Assembly: GCA_022701275.1 (NCBI GenBank)
Contig: CP031740.1
Coordinates: forward strand, 4,351,001 to 4,415,000
Direction: 5' to 3'
DNA: 64,000 bases
Origin: Microcoleus vaginatus PCC 9802
GTDB taxonomy: Bacteria; Cyanobacteriota; Cyanobacteriia; Cyanobacteriales; Microcoleaceae
The position numbers were made by a program, and so were the translations under genes. A model generated the notes under the pieces. The model saw nothing but the letters and a program-made list of their open reading frames with translations, was not told the DNA's origin and ran no database searches. Positions within the stretch are counted from its first letter, which is position 1, and each line of letters begins with the position of its first letter. Of the stretch, positions 52,366 through 62,307 are shown piece after piece.

Positions 52366-54474
52366 TTATTGTTGTTGTTGTTGGGATTCTAGCGGGCTGC
52401 TTCCTAGCTGACTTTCTGCCCGCTTTTTTGCTTCCATTGCGGCTCGGTAATCTGGTTTGTAGCGAATTGCTTTGTCATAGGAGGCGATCGCATCTTCGTA
52501 TCTTTTTATCGCCACAAGTGCATTGCCGCGACTATACCAGGCTTCCGAGTAGTCTTGCTTGACATAAACGGCTTCGTTGTAAGAGGCGATCGCATCTTCA
52601 TACCGTTTCAAATTGTACTGGGCATTGCCTCTATTGTACCACGCTTGATCTTCTTTGGGGTTTAAGTCTAAGGCTCTGTTGTAACACTCAATTGCTTGTT
52701 CGTACTTGCGTAATTCGTGATATGACCAACCTAAATTGTACCACGCTTGATAATAATCCGGTTTTAATTTAACAGCTTTTTCGTAAGCTTCTACCGCTTC
52801 TTCATGCCTCCGCATTTTCAGCAAAGCGATGCCTTTACTGTACCAGGATTGATAAAATTTTGGCTGAAACCGCACGGCTTTTTCGTAGGCTTCAAAAGCT
52901 TCTTGATTTTTGTTCACTTCTAGGAAAACATTGCCTAAATTGTACCAAGCTTCATAATTGTCGAATTTGATTTCAACTGCTTTTTGATAGGATTCGACGG
53001 CTCGATCGTACTGTTTTAATTTTTGGTAAGCTTGTCCGCGATTGTACCAAGCACGGTACAAGTTAGACTGAAATTCTACGGCTTTTTCGTAGGAAGCGAT
53101 CGCTTCTTCGTACCGCTGCGAATCTAATAGAACATCGCCTCTGCCTTCCCACGCTGTGGCATAGTCGGGTTGGATTTTCAAAGCGTTATCAAAAGATGCG
53201 ATCGCCTCTTGAGACTGTTGCAACTTATCCAAAGCATAACCCCGTCCCGTCCAAGCTTCTAAGTATTCCGGCTTTAATTCTATGGCTTTATCATAAGCTG
53301 ACTGCGATTCATGGTATTTTTTCAATTTATATAAAGTTTTGGCTTTTTCCTGCCAAACTTCCGCGTAGTCTGGTCTGAGAGTTATTGCTCGCTCGTAAGC
53401 TGCTAGAGCTTCTTCAAATCGACTTAAATTGTAAAGAGTATTGCCTCGGTTGTACAGGTCAGTTGCATTGGCAGAATTAAAAGTATTTACACCATAAATA
53501 GAGGCTATAATACTGATGCCAATTAAACTGGCGATCGACAATATTTTTAAATACAGTTTTTTTCGGGATTTTACAGGCCCCTTCGCAGCACCAACCGGAG
53601 GCAATACAGGAACTGTACCGCTGAAAGAATTTTTCAATTCTTTAATAGCTTGCAGCGTTTCCCCGGCACTAGAATAACGTTGCCGAAAATCGTACTTTAC
53701 CATCTTATCTAAAATCTTCGCAAATTCAGGACTGACTGATGTTTTGTCCTGCCATATAATTTCCTCTGTATCGGGGTTTTTTGGCATTTGGTGAGGATTT
53801 ATGCCAGTGAGGAACTGAATTGCGATCGCACCGACGGCATAGATATCGCTGCTGAGTTTCGGGTTGCCGTGAGCTTGTTCGCTGGGCATATAACCGGGAG
53901 TACCGATGCTGACACTCAAGCTATTTCTGGGCTGAGGAGTGGTGATTTGAGTAGTAATTTCTTTGACTGCGCCGAAGTCAATTAAAACTAATTTTCCGTC
54001 TCTATCTCTGCGGAGGATATTGCGGGGATTGACATCGCGGTGAATCACATTTTGCTGGTGTACAAAGTCTAAAATTTCGAGAAGTTCCTGCAATATACAA
54101 ATGACTTGCTCTTCCTGCATGACTCCCGCATTTCCAGGGGAAGCGGGCGTAATTTCTTGACCTAAATCGTGGCCTTCTATAAATTCTTGAACTAGATAAA
54201 ACTCTTGATTTTCTTCAAAGTAAGCAAAAAGCCGGGGAATGCGATCGTGATTTCCCAACTTGTACAAAACTTGTGCTTCGGTATCGAATAAACGTCTTGC
54301 TACCTTTAGAGTTTCCGGATCGGTTGCGTGAGGTTTAAGCTGCTTGACGACGCAGAGGTGATTGCCTGGTAGCTGCTTATCTTCAGCTAAATAAGTTTGA
54401 GCAAATCCGCCGCCTCCCAAGTGACGGATAATACTGTAGCGATTGCCGAGTGTTATTCCAAGCATGAAATTCAC
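52366..54474 (-). CDS. Serine/threonine protein kinase with TPR array
   Basis: A 702-residue membrane kinase. The kinase domain (10-275) has LGGGGFAQTYLAED, the catalytic loop HRDVNPRNILRR and LIDFGAVKE. The usual Lys after HRD is Asn (position 4 of the loop), an unusual change. A membrane segment (about 312-330, LSIASLIGISIIASIYG) follows, then ten TPR units (340-690) of the form YEEAIASYEKAVEFQSNLYRAWYNRGQA placed outside the cytoplasm. It resembles other cyanobacterial SPK kinases with TPR sensors. Poly-Gln end (SQQQQQ). Confidence 0.9.
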   Translation of the reverse strand: MNFMLGITLGNRYSIIRHLGGGGFAQTYLAEDKQLPGNHLCVVKQLKPHATDPETLKVARRLFDTEAQVLYKLGNHDRIPRLFAYFEENQEFYLVQEFIEGHDLGQEITPASPGNAGVMQEEQVICILQELLEILDFVHQQNVIHRDVNPRNILRRDRDGKLVLIDFGAVKEITTQITTPQPRNSLSVSIGTPGYMPSEQAHGNPKLSSDIYAVGAIAIQFLTGINPHQMPKNPDTEEIIWQDKTSVSPEFAKILDKMVKYDFRQRYSSAGETLQAIKELKNSFSGTVPVLPPVGAAKGPVKSRKKLYLKILSIASLIGISIIASIYGVNTFNSANATDLYNRGNTLYNLSRFEEALAAYERAITLRPDYAEVWQEKAKTLYKLKKYHESQSAYDKAIELKPEYLEAWTGRGYALDKLQQSQEAIASFDNALKIQPDYATAWEGRGDVLLDSQRYEEAIASYEKAVEFQSNLYRAWYNRGQAYQKLKQYDRAVESYQKAVEIKFDNYEAWYNLGNVFLEVNKNQEAFEAYEKAVRFQPKFYQSWYSKGIALLKMRRHEEAVEAYEKAVKLKPDYYQAWYNLGWSYHELRKYEQAIECYNRALDLNPKEDQAWYNRGNAQYNLKRYEDAIASYNEAVYVKQDYSEAWYSRGNALVAIKRYEDAIASYDKAIRYKPDYRAAMEAKKRAESQLGSSPLESQQQQQ

Positions 54475-54639
54475 CTAATATTTCCTAGTCGTTTGGAGAA
54501 TTAGCTTCCAACCAAGCTGTCACATCTTCCGCATTTTAAAATTCTAACATGGCCTCTCTAAATTTTTTAATTGCTCGCACCACAACTGGGGAGTTTTAAT
54601 TTTAATAAAATCTATTTTAGGGTGAAATCCATTGTGCAG

Positions 54640-54819
54640 TTATTCAATCATTAATTTAGTTCCATCAGTTTTTGCTGTATTGTACAAAGCTAGCTTGTCT
54701 AATGTCGGCCGATTTATAACTTGAATTTCAATAATTACAACAGACGTGTCGTTGTTGAGTTTTGCGATCGCCTTTAAGTAGCTATCTTTGGTTTTGATGT
54801 AAGGTGCGCGGTGCGAACT
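54640..54819 (-). pseudogene. Remnant of a protein gene, no start codon
   Basis: About 59 codons are open to a TAA at 54640-54642 with protein-like composition: KTKDSYLKAIAKLNNDTSVV, IIEIQVINRPTLDKLALYNT, AKTDGTKLMIE. No ATG, GTG or TTG start with a ribosome site is visible, and a stop lies just upstream at 54820. A G/C-run palindrome begins 35 bp further upstream, so a repeat insertion may have removed the 5' part. Family unknown. Confidence 0.4.
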
Positions 54820-54853
54820 TTACTGTGACAGTCTGTTTGCTTTCTTTCTTGTT

Positions 54854-54876
54854 CCCTCCCCTTAGTAAGGGGAGGG
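54854..54876. repeat. CCCTTAGTAAGGG palindrome
   Basis: Eleven-base arms (CCCTCCCCTTA and TAAGGGGAGGG) around a single G, followed by GTTAGGGTGGGG. Same type as the units inside thrB at 3845-4027. Located between the gene remnant and the CSP41-like gene. Confidence 0.75.
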
Positions 54877-54927
54877 TTAGGGTGGGGTTCTAGATTTTTG
54901 CTGGCATGGGGATGCTCCCACTCTAAC

Positions 54928-55869
54928 TTAACTTTGAACCGATTTCAAAATTTCATCATCGACTGAAAAATCTATCTCAGCTTTGTCCCGTCCCGAAACT
55001 ACATAATCATTCTGAAAAGAATCTTTCAGTCCAGAAAGTAAGTCAAATTCTGGCTGCCAGTTAAGATCGGTGACAGCTTTATTAACTGAAGCAAAAAAGT
55101 GCTGCAATCGCATCGGAAAAGCTTTCTTTTTGCCGAAGTCAAATTGTTTCGGATCGTAGTGTACAATCTTAATAGCATCAGGGGATTTGCCTGCAGCTTG
55201 AATGCAGGCGCGAGCTAAACCGTCAAAGGTGACAAATCGATCGCCCGAAACGTTGTAAATTTGCCCGATCGCCCTAGAGTTGCCCAAAACCGCCGCCATT
55301 GCTTTAGCCAAATCCTGACAGTGCCCCAACTGCGTGAAGTGCATTCCGTTACCGGGAATCGGAATCGGTCGATCGCGCGCAATGCGATCGAAAAACCAAG
55401 CCTCTAAATCGTTATAATTTTGGGGGCCGTAAATGTAAGTCGGGCGAATCGAAGTCCAAGGCAAACCCGATGCGGCCAAGTAATTTTCGGTTTCGCATTT
55501 ACCCAAATGCCGGCTTTTAGGATCGGTAGCGTCCCCTTCGATATGAGGCATTTGATCCGACTTCAAATAAACCCCCGCAGAGCTCATGTAAACAAAGTGC
55601 TGTACCCGCCCTTTAAATATTTCAGCTAAAGGCTTGGTATCGCTGAGTTCGCGGCCGTTGTTGTCAAAAACAGCGTCAAACTCGACCGTCGATAACTTTT
55701 CTTGCAGTTGTTCGACATTTGTGCGATCGCCCTGAATCTGTTTTACGCCCGCAACCGGTACAGGCTTGTTGCCCCGGTTAAACAACACCACTTCATGCCC
55801 TTGTGCTGCTAAAATCTTAGTAAGATAAACCCCGATAAACCGAGTACCGCCCATCATTAAAATTCGCAT
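54928..55869 (-). CDS. NAD-dependent epimerase-like protein, CSP41 type
   Basis: A 313-residue atypical short-chain dehydrogenase fold. MRILMMGGTRFIGVYLTKIL is the Rossmann start with an atypical GGTRFIG motif, SSAGVYLKSDQMP and SIRPTYIYGPQNYND follow. The usual YxxxK is not clearly present. Cyanobacterial members are related to plastid CSP41 proteins, RNA-binding factors that support chloroplast transcripts. RNA binding or sugar-epimerase activity has to be tested. Gene stands alone. Confidence 0.82.
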   Translation of the reverse strand: MRILMMGGTRFIGVYLTKILAAQGHEVVLFNRGNKPVPVAGVKQIQGDRTNVEQLQEKLSTVEFDAVFDNNGRELSDTKPLAEIFKGRVQHFVYMSSAGVYLKSDQMPHIEGDATDPKSRHLGKCETENYLAASGLPWTSIRPTYIYGPQNYNDLEAWFFDRIARDRPIPIPGNGMHFTQLGHCQDLAKAMAAVLGNSRAIGQIYNVSGDRFVTFDGLARACIQAAGKSPDAIKIVHYDPKQFDFGKKKAFPMRLQHFFASVNKAVTDLNWQPEFDLLSGLKDSFQNDYVVSGRDKAEIDFSVDDEILKSVQS

Positions 55870-56227
55870 TATTTTCGATGCTCCTTACAGTTAGTGTAAA
55901 TATCTTACAATAAAGTTATGCCTTACGGAGCAACCGTTTTTTTAACAAAACACATATTAACAGCGAGCAGCCCTGGTACAAAAAACCGGAACAATTGAGT
56001 TTTTATGTGCAAGTCCTGAAAGTCAATTTTGTGCTTTACTAAAGTGCGATCGCTCCCAATAAACATATAGCAATCCCTAAGACGATTCACACTTTCTCAC
56101 TTGCTAAAACCCTAGCTTTTCTTCCTTCTTCCTTCTGTTTATCCGATCGCAAAGCTGAAGGGTCTTCTTCCTTCTTCCTTCTTCCTTCTTCCTTCCGCTA
56201 TACTTTCAATTTCCCTAAAATCGCCCT
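55870..56227. other. Intergenic region upstream of dnaG with heptamer repeats
   Basis: Between divergent genes. CTTCTTC-type heptamers repeat at 56114-56136 and 56163-56196, the latter ending only about 30 bp before the dnaG ATG. The pyrimidine tract lies in the likely leader or promoter of dnaG. No other feature seen. Confidence 0.5.
56163..56196 (+). repeat. CTTCTTC heptamer repeat before dnaG
   Basis: Four to five direct heptamer copies form a pyrimidine tract, with a shorter copy set at 56114-56136. This is the short tandem heptamer repeat type known in cyanobacteria. Copy number may vary between strains. Confidence 0.7.
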
Positions 56228-58246
56228 ATGCAAGTTCCTCGGCTGCATCCAGAAACAATTGAAGAAGTTAAACAAAGAGCCGACATAGTAGATGTCATTT
56301 CCGGCCGCGTCGTGTTGCGAAAACGCGGCAAAGAATTTGTAGGTTTGTGTCCTTTTCACGATGAAAAATCTCCCAGCTTTACAGTCAGTCCCGGCAAACA
56401 AATGTATTATTGTTTCGGGTGCGGCGCAGGCGGCAATGCTTTTAAGTTCCTCATGGAATTGGAGAAACGCCCTTTCAGCGAAGTAGTATTAGAATTAGCT
56501 AAAAATTATCAAGTTCCCATCAAAACTGTCGAACCGGAACACCGACAAGAATTGCAGCGGCAAATTTCTCTGCGCGAACAACTCTATGAAATCTCAGCAC
56601 TAACAGCCAACTTTTACGAACACGCTTTGCGGCAAACCCAAGGAGAAGAACCCTTAGCATATCTCAAATCAGAGCGCCAGCTCAGCGAAGAAACTATCCA
56701 ACAATTTCAATTAGGTTATGCACCCCAAGGTTGGGAAGCACTTTACAGTTATTTAGTAGAACAGAAAAACTATCCGGCGCAATTAGTCGAACAAGCTGGA
56801 TTAATTGTACCCCGAAAAAATGGCGGCAGCGGTTATTACGATCGCTTCCGCAATCGCATTATGATTCCCATTCGCGACACCCAAGGCAGAGTCATCGGTT
56901 TCGGCGGCAGAGCTCTCGGCGACGAACAGCCGAAATACCTCAATTCTCCCGAAACAGAACTGTTCGACAAAGGCAAAACTTTATTCGCCTTAGATACTGC
57001 GAAAACAGCCATTAGCAAAGCCGATCGCGCAGTGGTGGTAGAAGGGTACTTTGATGCGATCGCACTTCACGCCGCCGGCATCTCCAACGCCGTCGCTTCC
57101 CTCGGCACAGCGTTAAGTTTAAACCAAGTGCGGCAGTTATTGCGGTACACTGACTCCAAACAAATTATCCTCAACTTCGACGCCGACAAAGCAGGAACTC
57201 AAGCAGCAGAACGCGCAATTGGAGAAATAGAAAAACTCGCTTATCAAGGAGAAGTGCAACTGCGGGTGCTCAACATTCCTGACGGCAAAGATGCCGACGA
57301 ATATCTCAAAACCTACTCCCCAGAACAATATCGAGAATTGCTGGAAAATGCTCCCTTGTGGCTAGACTGGCAATTGCAACAAATGCTCGTCAATCAAGAT
57401 TTGAAGCAAGCCGATACTTCCCAGCAAGTCACCAAAAAAATAATTAATTTATTAACCAATATCACTGACGATAATCAGCTAGCACATTACCTGCAAAAGT
57501 GCGCCGAAATTCTAAGTAAAGGAGATTTTAGACTCACCAAAATGATCGCTGAAAACTTGCTCAATCAAGTAGTCAGCGATTGGGCAAAGCGGCAAAGTCA
57601 AGACGAATCTTTAACAATGCCCCTGTTAATTAGAAACAAGCTGAAGCCGAACAAACAATATAAAAAGCAGCGTGCAAGCGGCGAAAACAAAAACTCAAAA
57701 TCCAGCTTATCTGCCGTAGCCCGCAGTCTTTTAGAAGAAGCAGAAGCGCAATTATTGCAGATTTATTTGCACTGTCCCGAATATCGCCAAGATGTCAGAG
57801 AAGCAATAGAAGCTAGAGACGTGCAGTTTAGCCTTTCCCACCACAGATTTTTGTGGCACCAGATTGTGAATGCAGAAATATTGCACAAAATGTCTTTACA
57901 AGTAGCGCCTTCAGAGTTAATATTGAAATTGCAAGATAGCTTCATTGAATATCCGAATCAACTAAATCAAATCTCGCATTTATTTCACTTAAATGAGTTC
58001 TCAGAAAGAAACGTTTATCGCGCACCTCTAGTCATTAGATCTGCCCTCGCCTGTATCGAGCAAATTATCAGCATGAAGCGCCGCCGAATTGCACTCAATA
58101 TGTGGGAAAAAGCCAAGGCAGCTAGCAGTGGCGAAGAGGCTATAGAATATCACCAACTATTTTGTGCCGAACAAGAATGGCTCAAGGAATTAGAGCGACT
58201 GCGTCAAGTTAATTTTTACGATTTAACATCCGTGCCTTGGGGCTAA
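56228..58246 (+). CDS. dnaG: DNA primase
   Basis: A 672-residue primase making RNA primers at replication forks. The zinc finger has Cys41, His44, Cys62 and Cys65 (CPFHDEKSPSF, YYCFGCGAGGN). The RNA polymerase core carries RIMIPIRDTQGRVIGFGGR and SPETELFDKG; the TOPRIM part has VVEGYFDAIALHAAG and LNFDADKAGT. The C-terminal DnaB-binding helices start at about 500. Length is slightly above the usual 600-650 residues. Confidence 0.95.
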   Translation: MQVPRLHPETIEEVKQRADIVDVISGRVVLRKRGKEFVGLCPFHDEKSPSFTVSPGKQMYYCFGCGAGGNAFKFLMELEKRPFSEVVLELAKNYQVPIKTVEPEHRQELQRQISLREQLYEISALTANFYEHALRQTQGEEPLAYLKSERQLSEETIQQFQLGYAPQGWEALYSYLVEQKNYPAQLVEQAGLIVPRKNGGSGYYDRFRNRIMIPIRDTQGRVIGFGGRALGDEQPKYLNSPETELFDKGKTLFALDTAKTAISKADRAVVVEGYFDAIALHAAGISNAVASLGTALSLNQVRQLLRYTDSKQIILNFDADKAGTQAAERAIGEIEKLAYQGEVQLRVLNIPDGKDADEYLKTYSPEQYRELLENAPLWLDWQLQQMLVNQDLKQADTSQQVTKKIINLLTNITDDNQLAHYLQKCAEILSKGDFRLTKMIAENLLNQVVSDWAKRQSQDESLTMPLLIRNKLKPNKQYKKQRASGENKNSKSSLSAVARSLLEEAEAQLLQIYLHCPEYRQDVREAIEARDVQFSLSHHRFLWHQIVNAEILHKMSLQVAPSELILKLQDSFIEYPNQLNQISHLFHLNEFSERNVYRAPLVIRSALACIEQIISMKRRRIALNMWEKAKAASSGEEAIEYHQLFCAEQEWLKELERLRQVNFYDLTSVPWG

Positions 58247-58343
58247 TACCCTTTTAGATTTTAGGTTTTAGATTGGGGATGACTCGTTCGATATAGGTTG
58301 GAAGCTTGCCTGCGGTTACATTTTTTTAACTGATATAAGTAAT

Positions 58344-58381
58344 AAAGTCCTTACTACAAACCTGTTTGTACTTAGGACTTT
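58344..58381. terminator. Inverted repeat between convergent dnaG and the pentapeptide gene
   Basis: AAAGTCCT (58344-58351) pairs with AGGACTTT (58374-58381); inside, ACTACAAACC and GTTTGTACT also pair partly. It is a plausible two-way terminator. Its AGGACT core and TACAAACC block also occur at 11563-11590. Confidence 0.6.
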
Positions 58382-58407
58382 ATTCCTTTATTTATTCAAC
58401 CAGCCTT

Positions 58408-58923
58408 TTAATAATCGCAAAAAAGAGTTTCGCGAGTATCTCTACCCGTCACGGGATTAGTACCTTTTGCCACTTTACAAAGTTTTTCTATCATATCGTC
58501 TCGCAGCAGTGTATCAGTAAAATCAGCACCGTCAATGACTGCTCCTTCGAGTCTGGTATTGTAAGCGAAAGCACCCTCAAGGATAGCATTAGTTAAATTT
58601 GCTTTCATCATGCGAGCCAAATCTAAAGTAGCACCCGTGAAATTAGCGCCTTCTAAATTTGCTTCTTCCATATTGGCCGCAAAAAAGCTGACGCCCCGCA
58701 AATCTGCATTAGTAAAATTGCTGTTGCGAAGATTGGCTTTATTAAAGCTGTCGTCAGTCAGGACTTGGCCAGTAAAATCAGCGCCTACTAGGATTTCTTT
58801 ATCGTGATCCAAAGCGAAAGCAGGTGCGGGATTAATGCCGATCGCCCCAGCGGCAATTACTGCTAAAATAACAAAACTCAGCAAGAAAGTATAAATATGT
58901 TGGCGAATTCGAGAAATCATCAT
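58408..58923 (-). CDS. Exported pentapeptide-repeat protein
   Basis: A 171-residue protein with a signal peptide (about 1-36, [20 protein letters not shown]), then a run of pentapeptide units A(D/N)Lxx (about 45-135), which fold as a right-handed beta helix. The C-terminus [28 protein letters not shown] has two Cys and resembles lumenal pentapeptide proteins of thylakoids (TL15/TL17 type). Probably in the thylakoid lumen or periplasm. The specific role is unknown. Confidence 0.85.
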   Translation of the reverse strand: MMISRIRQHIYTFLLSFVILAVIAAGAIGINPAPAFALDHDKEILVGADFTGQVLTDDSFNKANLRNSNFTNADLRGVSFFAANMEEANLEGANFTGATLDLARMMKANLTNAILEGAFAYNTRLEGAVIDGADFTDTLLRDDMIEKLCKVAKGTNPVTGRDTRETLFCDY

Positions 58924-58937
58924 ACAAGTTCAAGCTA

Positions 58938-59507
58938 ATGGGCAGTCGTGACAGTTCAGAATTGAATTCTACCAGAAAGAGCGATCGCCCGTTAGCGACG
59001 GCTGACTCCAATTGCCCCCAATCCCTAAACTCTCGGGATATCGGCACATTGGGAGAAAACTTAGTCGCTGACTGGTTGCAGCAGCAAGGTTGGGAAATCC
59101 TGCACCGGCAGTGGCACTGTCGCTGGGGAGAGATTGACATCATCGCACTCGGAAGAGAGGAAGAAAGCGCAAAAAACCGAGGTCTTCCCAATCACACATC
59201 CCCGACATTAGCATTTGTAGAGGTAAAAACTCGCCGCCGGGGAAATTGGGATGCTGGTGGAATGCTGGCTGTTACTACCACAAAACAAGCCAAACTTTGG
59301 CAAACAGCCGAAATATTTTTAAGCACTCATCCAGATTTAGCCAATAATTATTGTCGCTTTGATGTCGCTTTAGTCAGGTGCGAACCTTCACAACAAAACA
59401 CTAAGCAAATATTACCACCATTAACAGCAGCGAACTCTCAATTCGCCGTTGCAGGAAACTACCGACTCACCCTGCAAGAATACATTCGCTCGGCTTTTAG
59501 CAATTAA
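58938..59507 (+). CDS. YraN family (UPF0102) protein
   Basis: A 189-residue protein of the YraN family, a predicted PD-(D/E)XK endonuclease-like fold. The core has [33 protein letters not shown] and [12 protein letters not shown], carrying the Glu, Asp and E-x-K positions. An N-terminal extension of about 35 residues and a longer C-terminus exceed the usual 120 residues, so translation may start later than this ATG. Divergent from the pentapeptide gene with a 14-bp gap. Cellular function not established. Confidence 0.85.
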   Translation: MGSRDSSELNSTRKSDRPLATADSNCPQSLNSRDIGTLGENLVADWLQQQGWEILHRQWHCRWGEIDIIALGREEESAKNRGLPNHTSPTLAFVEVKTRRRGNWDAGGMLAVTTTKQAKLWQTAEIFLSTHPDLANNYCRFDVALVRCEPSQQNTKQILPPLTAANSQFAVAGNYRLTLQEYIRSAFSN

Positions 59508-59705
59508 AAATATATAATTAAAATTTAGAGGGTAAAATCTCATAGCAATGCCACTAGGTAATTTTTAATTATTAACTTGCCTAGGCTGTCGCGCATTTCT
59601 CTCTTGAGCTTTAACGGATCTGAAAAAAGCGTTAAATCTTCTCCCGCTTTCCCCTTCTCTCCCTCTCCTGTTCTGTCATCACAGTTAATTTATATGCGTA
59701 GCAAT

Positions 59706-60095
59706 CTAGGCGAGAGTTTCCGGGCAATATCCCAGACCCTTGACAAACTGCTGGCGAAACGCTTCAATTTCTTTGCGGTCAGGGCTGCCGTGACAAACCA
59801 CTGCCACCTGGTAGCGGCGCATCACGCTCAGTGGGGACTGTCCGGTTTCCAAACTCCAAAGCGCCATTTGCAAGCGAATTTCAGGATCGTAAGGAATCCC
59901 GAGTTCGTTCATAAAAGCCCGAAAATCCCCGTGCATTTCGGGAGTTAAATATTGGCTCATTTTCACCTTTACCACCCAGCCGTCAATTTGGTGAATAACA
60001 GTGATAAATTGCAAGGGAAGATGATGAGCCGTGCGTAGGTAATCCACGACTCTCAGAGTAAGGCTAGTATTGGCGATGTAGTAGAGGTATTCCAT
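59706..60095 (-). CDS. Conserved hypothetical protein
   Basis: From the Met at 60095 the protein has 129 residues (MEYLYYIANTSLTLRVVDYL, then IHQIDGWVVKVKMSQYLTPE, ending GLGYCPETLA). No membrane segment or known motif is visible; a longer frame to 60230 has no conserved look. It overlaps no other gene and lies divergent from queA. Function unknown. Confidence 0.7.
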   Translation of the reverse strand: MEYLYYIANTSLTLRVVDYLRTAHHLPLQFITVIHQIDGWVVKVKMSQYLTPEMHGDFRAFMNELGIPYDPEIRLQMALWSLETGQSPLSVMRRYQVAVVCHGSPDRKEIEAFRQQFVKGLGYCPETLA

Positions 60096-60243
60096 AACGA
60101 TCCTTATGAGCAAAGCTGATGCTATACCTCTATCCTCGCGGGCTATATCCGCCACCACAAGGGGAAAAGCACCCGACTTTGGATGGGGGTTTTTACCCAA
60201 TTTGTTACCCAGTTGACAGATCGATCGCACAGGAATTCACTCG

Positions 60244-61383
60244 ATGACAGAGATGGACTGGTCTTTGGACGGCTATGACTACGAACTTCCGCCCTCACGC
60301 ATTGCCCAAAATCCCGTAGTGCCGAGGGACAGTTCTCGCTTGCTGGCTGTAGATTCTCCCAGCAGCCACCAACACCGGATTTTTAGGGATTTACCCGATT
60401 TGCTGCAACCAGGCGACTTGCTGGTACTGAACAACACCCGCGTGCTGCCAGCGAGGCTCTACGGGCACAAACCCAACGGCCCGGCTGTGGAGATATTGTT
60501 GATGGAAGAACGGCAGCACAACTGTTGGCTGGCTTTGGTTAAACCGGGGAAACGCTTAAAGTTGGGAGCAAAAATTGAGTTTGATCCCATCGCCCCTCCC
60601 TGTGAGGACTCGACCACAGCTCCTTGCTGTTGCCTTCCCGATGCCACGATGCCGGATCGTCGTCGATTGACTGCAACAGTTATAGAGAGGGACGACGCAA
60701 CAGGGGGACGGCTGTTGGAGTTTGACATCCCCACAGATGAGAATCTGGCGAAGTTTTTGGACGAATACGGTCACATACCCCTGCCGCCCTACATCGAAAA
60801 TTCCCAAGCTTCAGCGGAACAGTACCAGACTGTTTATGCCGATCGGCTTGGGGCGGTGGCGGCCCCCACAGCAGGCCTGCACTTCACCGAAGAATTGTTC
60901 AGCCGCTTGGAACAGCGGGGAATAGAAAAAACTTTTGTCACCTTACACGTCGGAGTAGGGACGTTTCGCCCGGTGGAGGTGGCAGACGTGACGGCTCACA
61001 AAATGCACGGCGAATGGGTGGAAGTACCCGCCGTCACCGTTGAGAAAATCCGGGAAACTCAAGCCAGAGGCGGGCGGATCATTGCCGTGGGTACCACAGC
61101 AGTGCGAGCTTTAGAGGGAGCCGCCGCCGCGAGAGACGATTTTTCCTTGCAACCTTTTTGCGGCCCGACCAATTTGTTTATCTACCCGGGCTACAAGTGG
61201 CGGGTTGTAGAGGGGATGATTACCAATTTTCACTTGCCCCGCTCTACTTTGATGATGATGATAAGTGCAATGATTGGAAGGCCTCGGCTGTTGGATTTGT
61301 ACCGAGAAGCGATCGAGCAACAGTACCGCTTTTATTCCTTTGGCGATGCCATGCTGATTTTACCAACAGCAAAAAAGGATTGA
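60244..61383 (+). CDS. queA: S-adenosylmethionine:tRNA ribosyltransferase-isomerase
   Basis: A 379-residue enzyme that transfers ribose from SAM to 7-aminomethyl-7-deazaguanine in tRNA, making epoxyqueuosine. [24 protein letters not shown] is the start; [41 protein letters not shown] and [15 protein letters not shown] follow. About 25 extra residues lie around [18 protein letters not shown], a likely surface loop with a Cys cluster. Acts on the tRNAs with GUN anticodons. Confidence 0.95.
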   Translation: MTEMDWSLDGYDYELPPSRIAQNPVVPRDSSRLLAVDSPSSHQHRIFRDLPDLLQPGDLLVLNNTRVLPARLYGHKPNGPAVEILLMEERQHNCWLALVKPGKRLKLGAKIEFDPIAPPCEDSTTAPCCCLPDATMPDRRRLTATVIERDDATGGRLLEFDIPTDENLAKFLDEYGHIPLPPYIENSQASAEQYQTVYADRLGAVAAPTAGLHFTEELFSRLEQRGIEKTFVTLHVGVGTFRPVEVADVTAHKMHGEWVEVPAVTVEKIRETQARGGRIIAVGTTAVRALEGAAAARDDFSLQPFCGPTNLFIYPGYKWRVVEGMITNFHLPRSTLMMMISAMIGRPRLLDLYREAIEQQYRFYSFGDAMLILPTAKKD

Positions 61384-61425
61384 TCGATCGGGCATCGGGT
61401 TCGCCCCATGCCCGGTACTCCGTTT

Positions 61426-61599
61426 CTATTCTTCCTCCTCTTCTTCATTGCCGGGATACACGAAGCTGTTGGAACGCCCAGTCAGAACAGATTTGCCCAG
61501 AGACAGAGCTTTCTGAGCTGCCACTACAGCTTTGCGCTTCCATGTGGCCTTACGCATATTCTTCTTGGATTTGGAGGTTTTCTTCTTAGGGACTGCCAT
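61426..61599 (-). CDS. rpmF: 50S ribosomal protein L32
   Basis: A 57-residue ribosomal protein: [20 protein letters not shown] with the typical basic N-terminus. The Met at 61599 gives the known L32 start; the frame is open upstream to 61638. It has no zinc-binding Cys pairs, as in the Cys-free form of cyanobacteria and plastids. The C-terminus ends in an acidic run of Glu residues, an unusual tail. Convergent with queA. Confidence 0.95.
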   Translation of the reverse strand: MAVPKKKTSKSKKNMRKATWKRKAVVAAQKALSLGKSVLTGRSNSFVYPGNEEEEEE

Positions 61600-61779
61600 G
61601 ACGCTAAATACTTTCTGCTTGCTTATATAGACAAACAAACATTCTAGCCGATTTTGTCGGCAATGCTTACTCGAAAAACGGCAACAACTGCTCGGTCAGC
61701 AATATCAAGTAGTAGGGTGCGTCAGCGATTAGGTTCTGGAAAAATAGACAAAATCCCCTAGGTAACGCACCCGCAGCAG

Positions 61780-62256
61780 CTAAAGTTCGTGAAAGTGGTA
61801 GATCACGACGCCAGTTACGGCATCGTTCTCGATACTCACATAACCGGTTTTGAGCATTGCCGTGAAAGCCTCTTCCACTTCGGCAAAAGTAGCGCCGGTT
61901 GCCATCACCCCTTGGGTGACAGATAATCTTCCGTTCTTGGTATAAGCTGCCTTCAGGAGTTTAACCCCTAACTGGTGTGGAGTTTGCTTGGGGTATGTCG
62001 CGGCGATCGCCCCGCTGCTGGGATATAGCGGTATACCTTCGGGAGATACGCCGAGTTTGCCCCTGAGACTGGCATTGTGTTCGTCCACCATGTTCGGCAG
62101 CAGCAGCAAGTCAAACAATTGCCCAAACCCAAACAAACCAAAGGTAAACAGCCACAGCAAACCCGTACCAATCTTGCCGTTGTAGAGGCGGTGGAGTCCG
62201 AAGGGGCCGAAAAAACAAGCTGCCCATAAAAGGTAACTAACACCTAAATTGCTCAT
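61780..62256 (-). CDS. TM2-domain protein
   Basis: From the Met at 62256 ([25 protein letters not shown]) the protein has 158 residues. Two hydrophobic segments (about 5-22 and 29-52) with [35 protein letters not shown] form the TM2 domain. The soluble C-terminus (about 90-158) resembles a winged-helix-like domain with [20 protein letters not shown] and [20 protein letters not shown]. The function is unknown. Confidence 0.85.
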   Translation of the reverse strand: MSNLGVSYLLWAACFFGPFGLHRLYNGKIGTGLLWLFTFGLFGFGQLFDLLLLPNMVDEHNASLRGKLGVSPEGIPLYPSSGAIAATYPKQTPHQLGVKLLKAAYTKNGRLSVTQGVMATGATFAEVEEAFTAMLKTGYVSIENDAVTGVVIYHFHEL

Positions 62257-62307
62257 TTTCTGACCGTCCTGCCTGGTTATTCTAAGAATTGGAGTCCCTC
62301 TATACAT

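Larger units (their letters stand above)
54475..54927. other. Intergenic region with gene remnant and palindrome
   Basis: Contains the minus-strand remnant 54640-54819 and the palindrome 54854-54876. The rest is AT-rich with no clear gene; the promoter of the kinase gene should be near 54480-54600. Confidence 0.45.

Noticed and set aside
56163..56196. CRISPR-like array
   Set aside because: Direct heptamers without spacers; it is a simple tandem repeat. No CRISPR repeats or cas genes are in the window.
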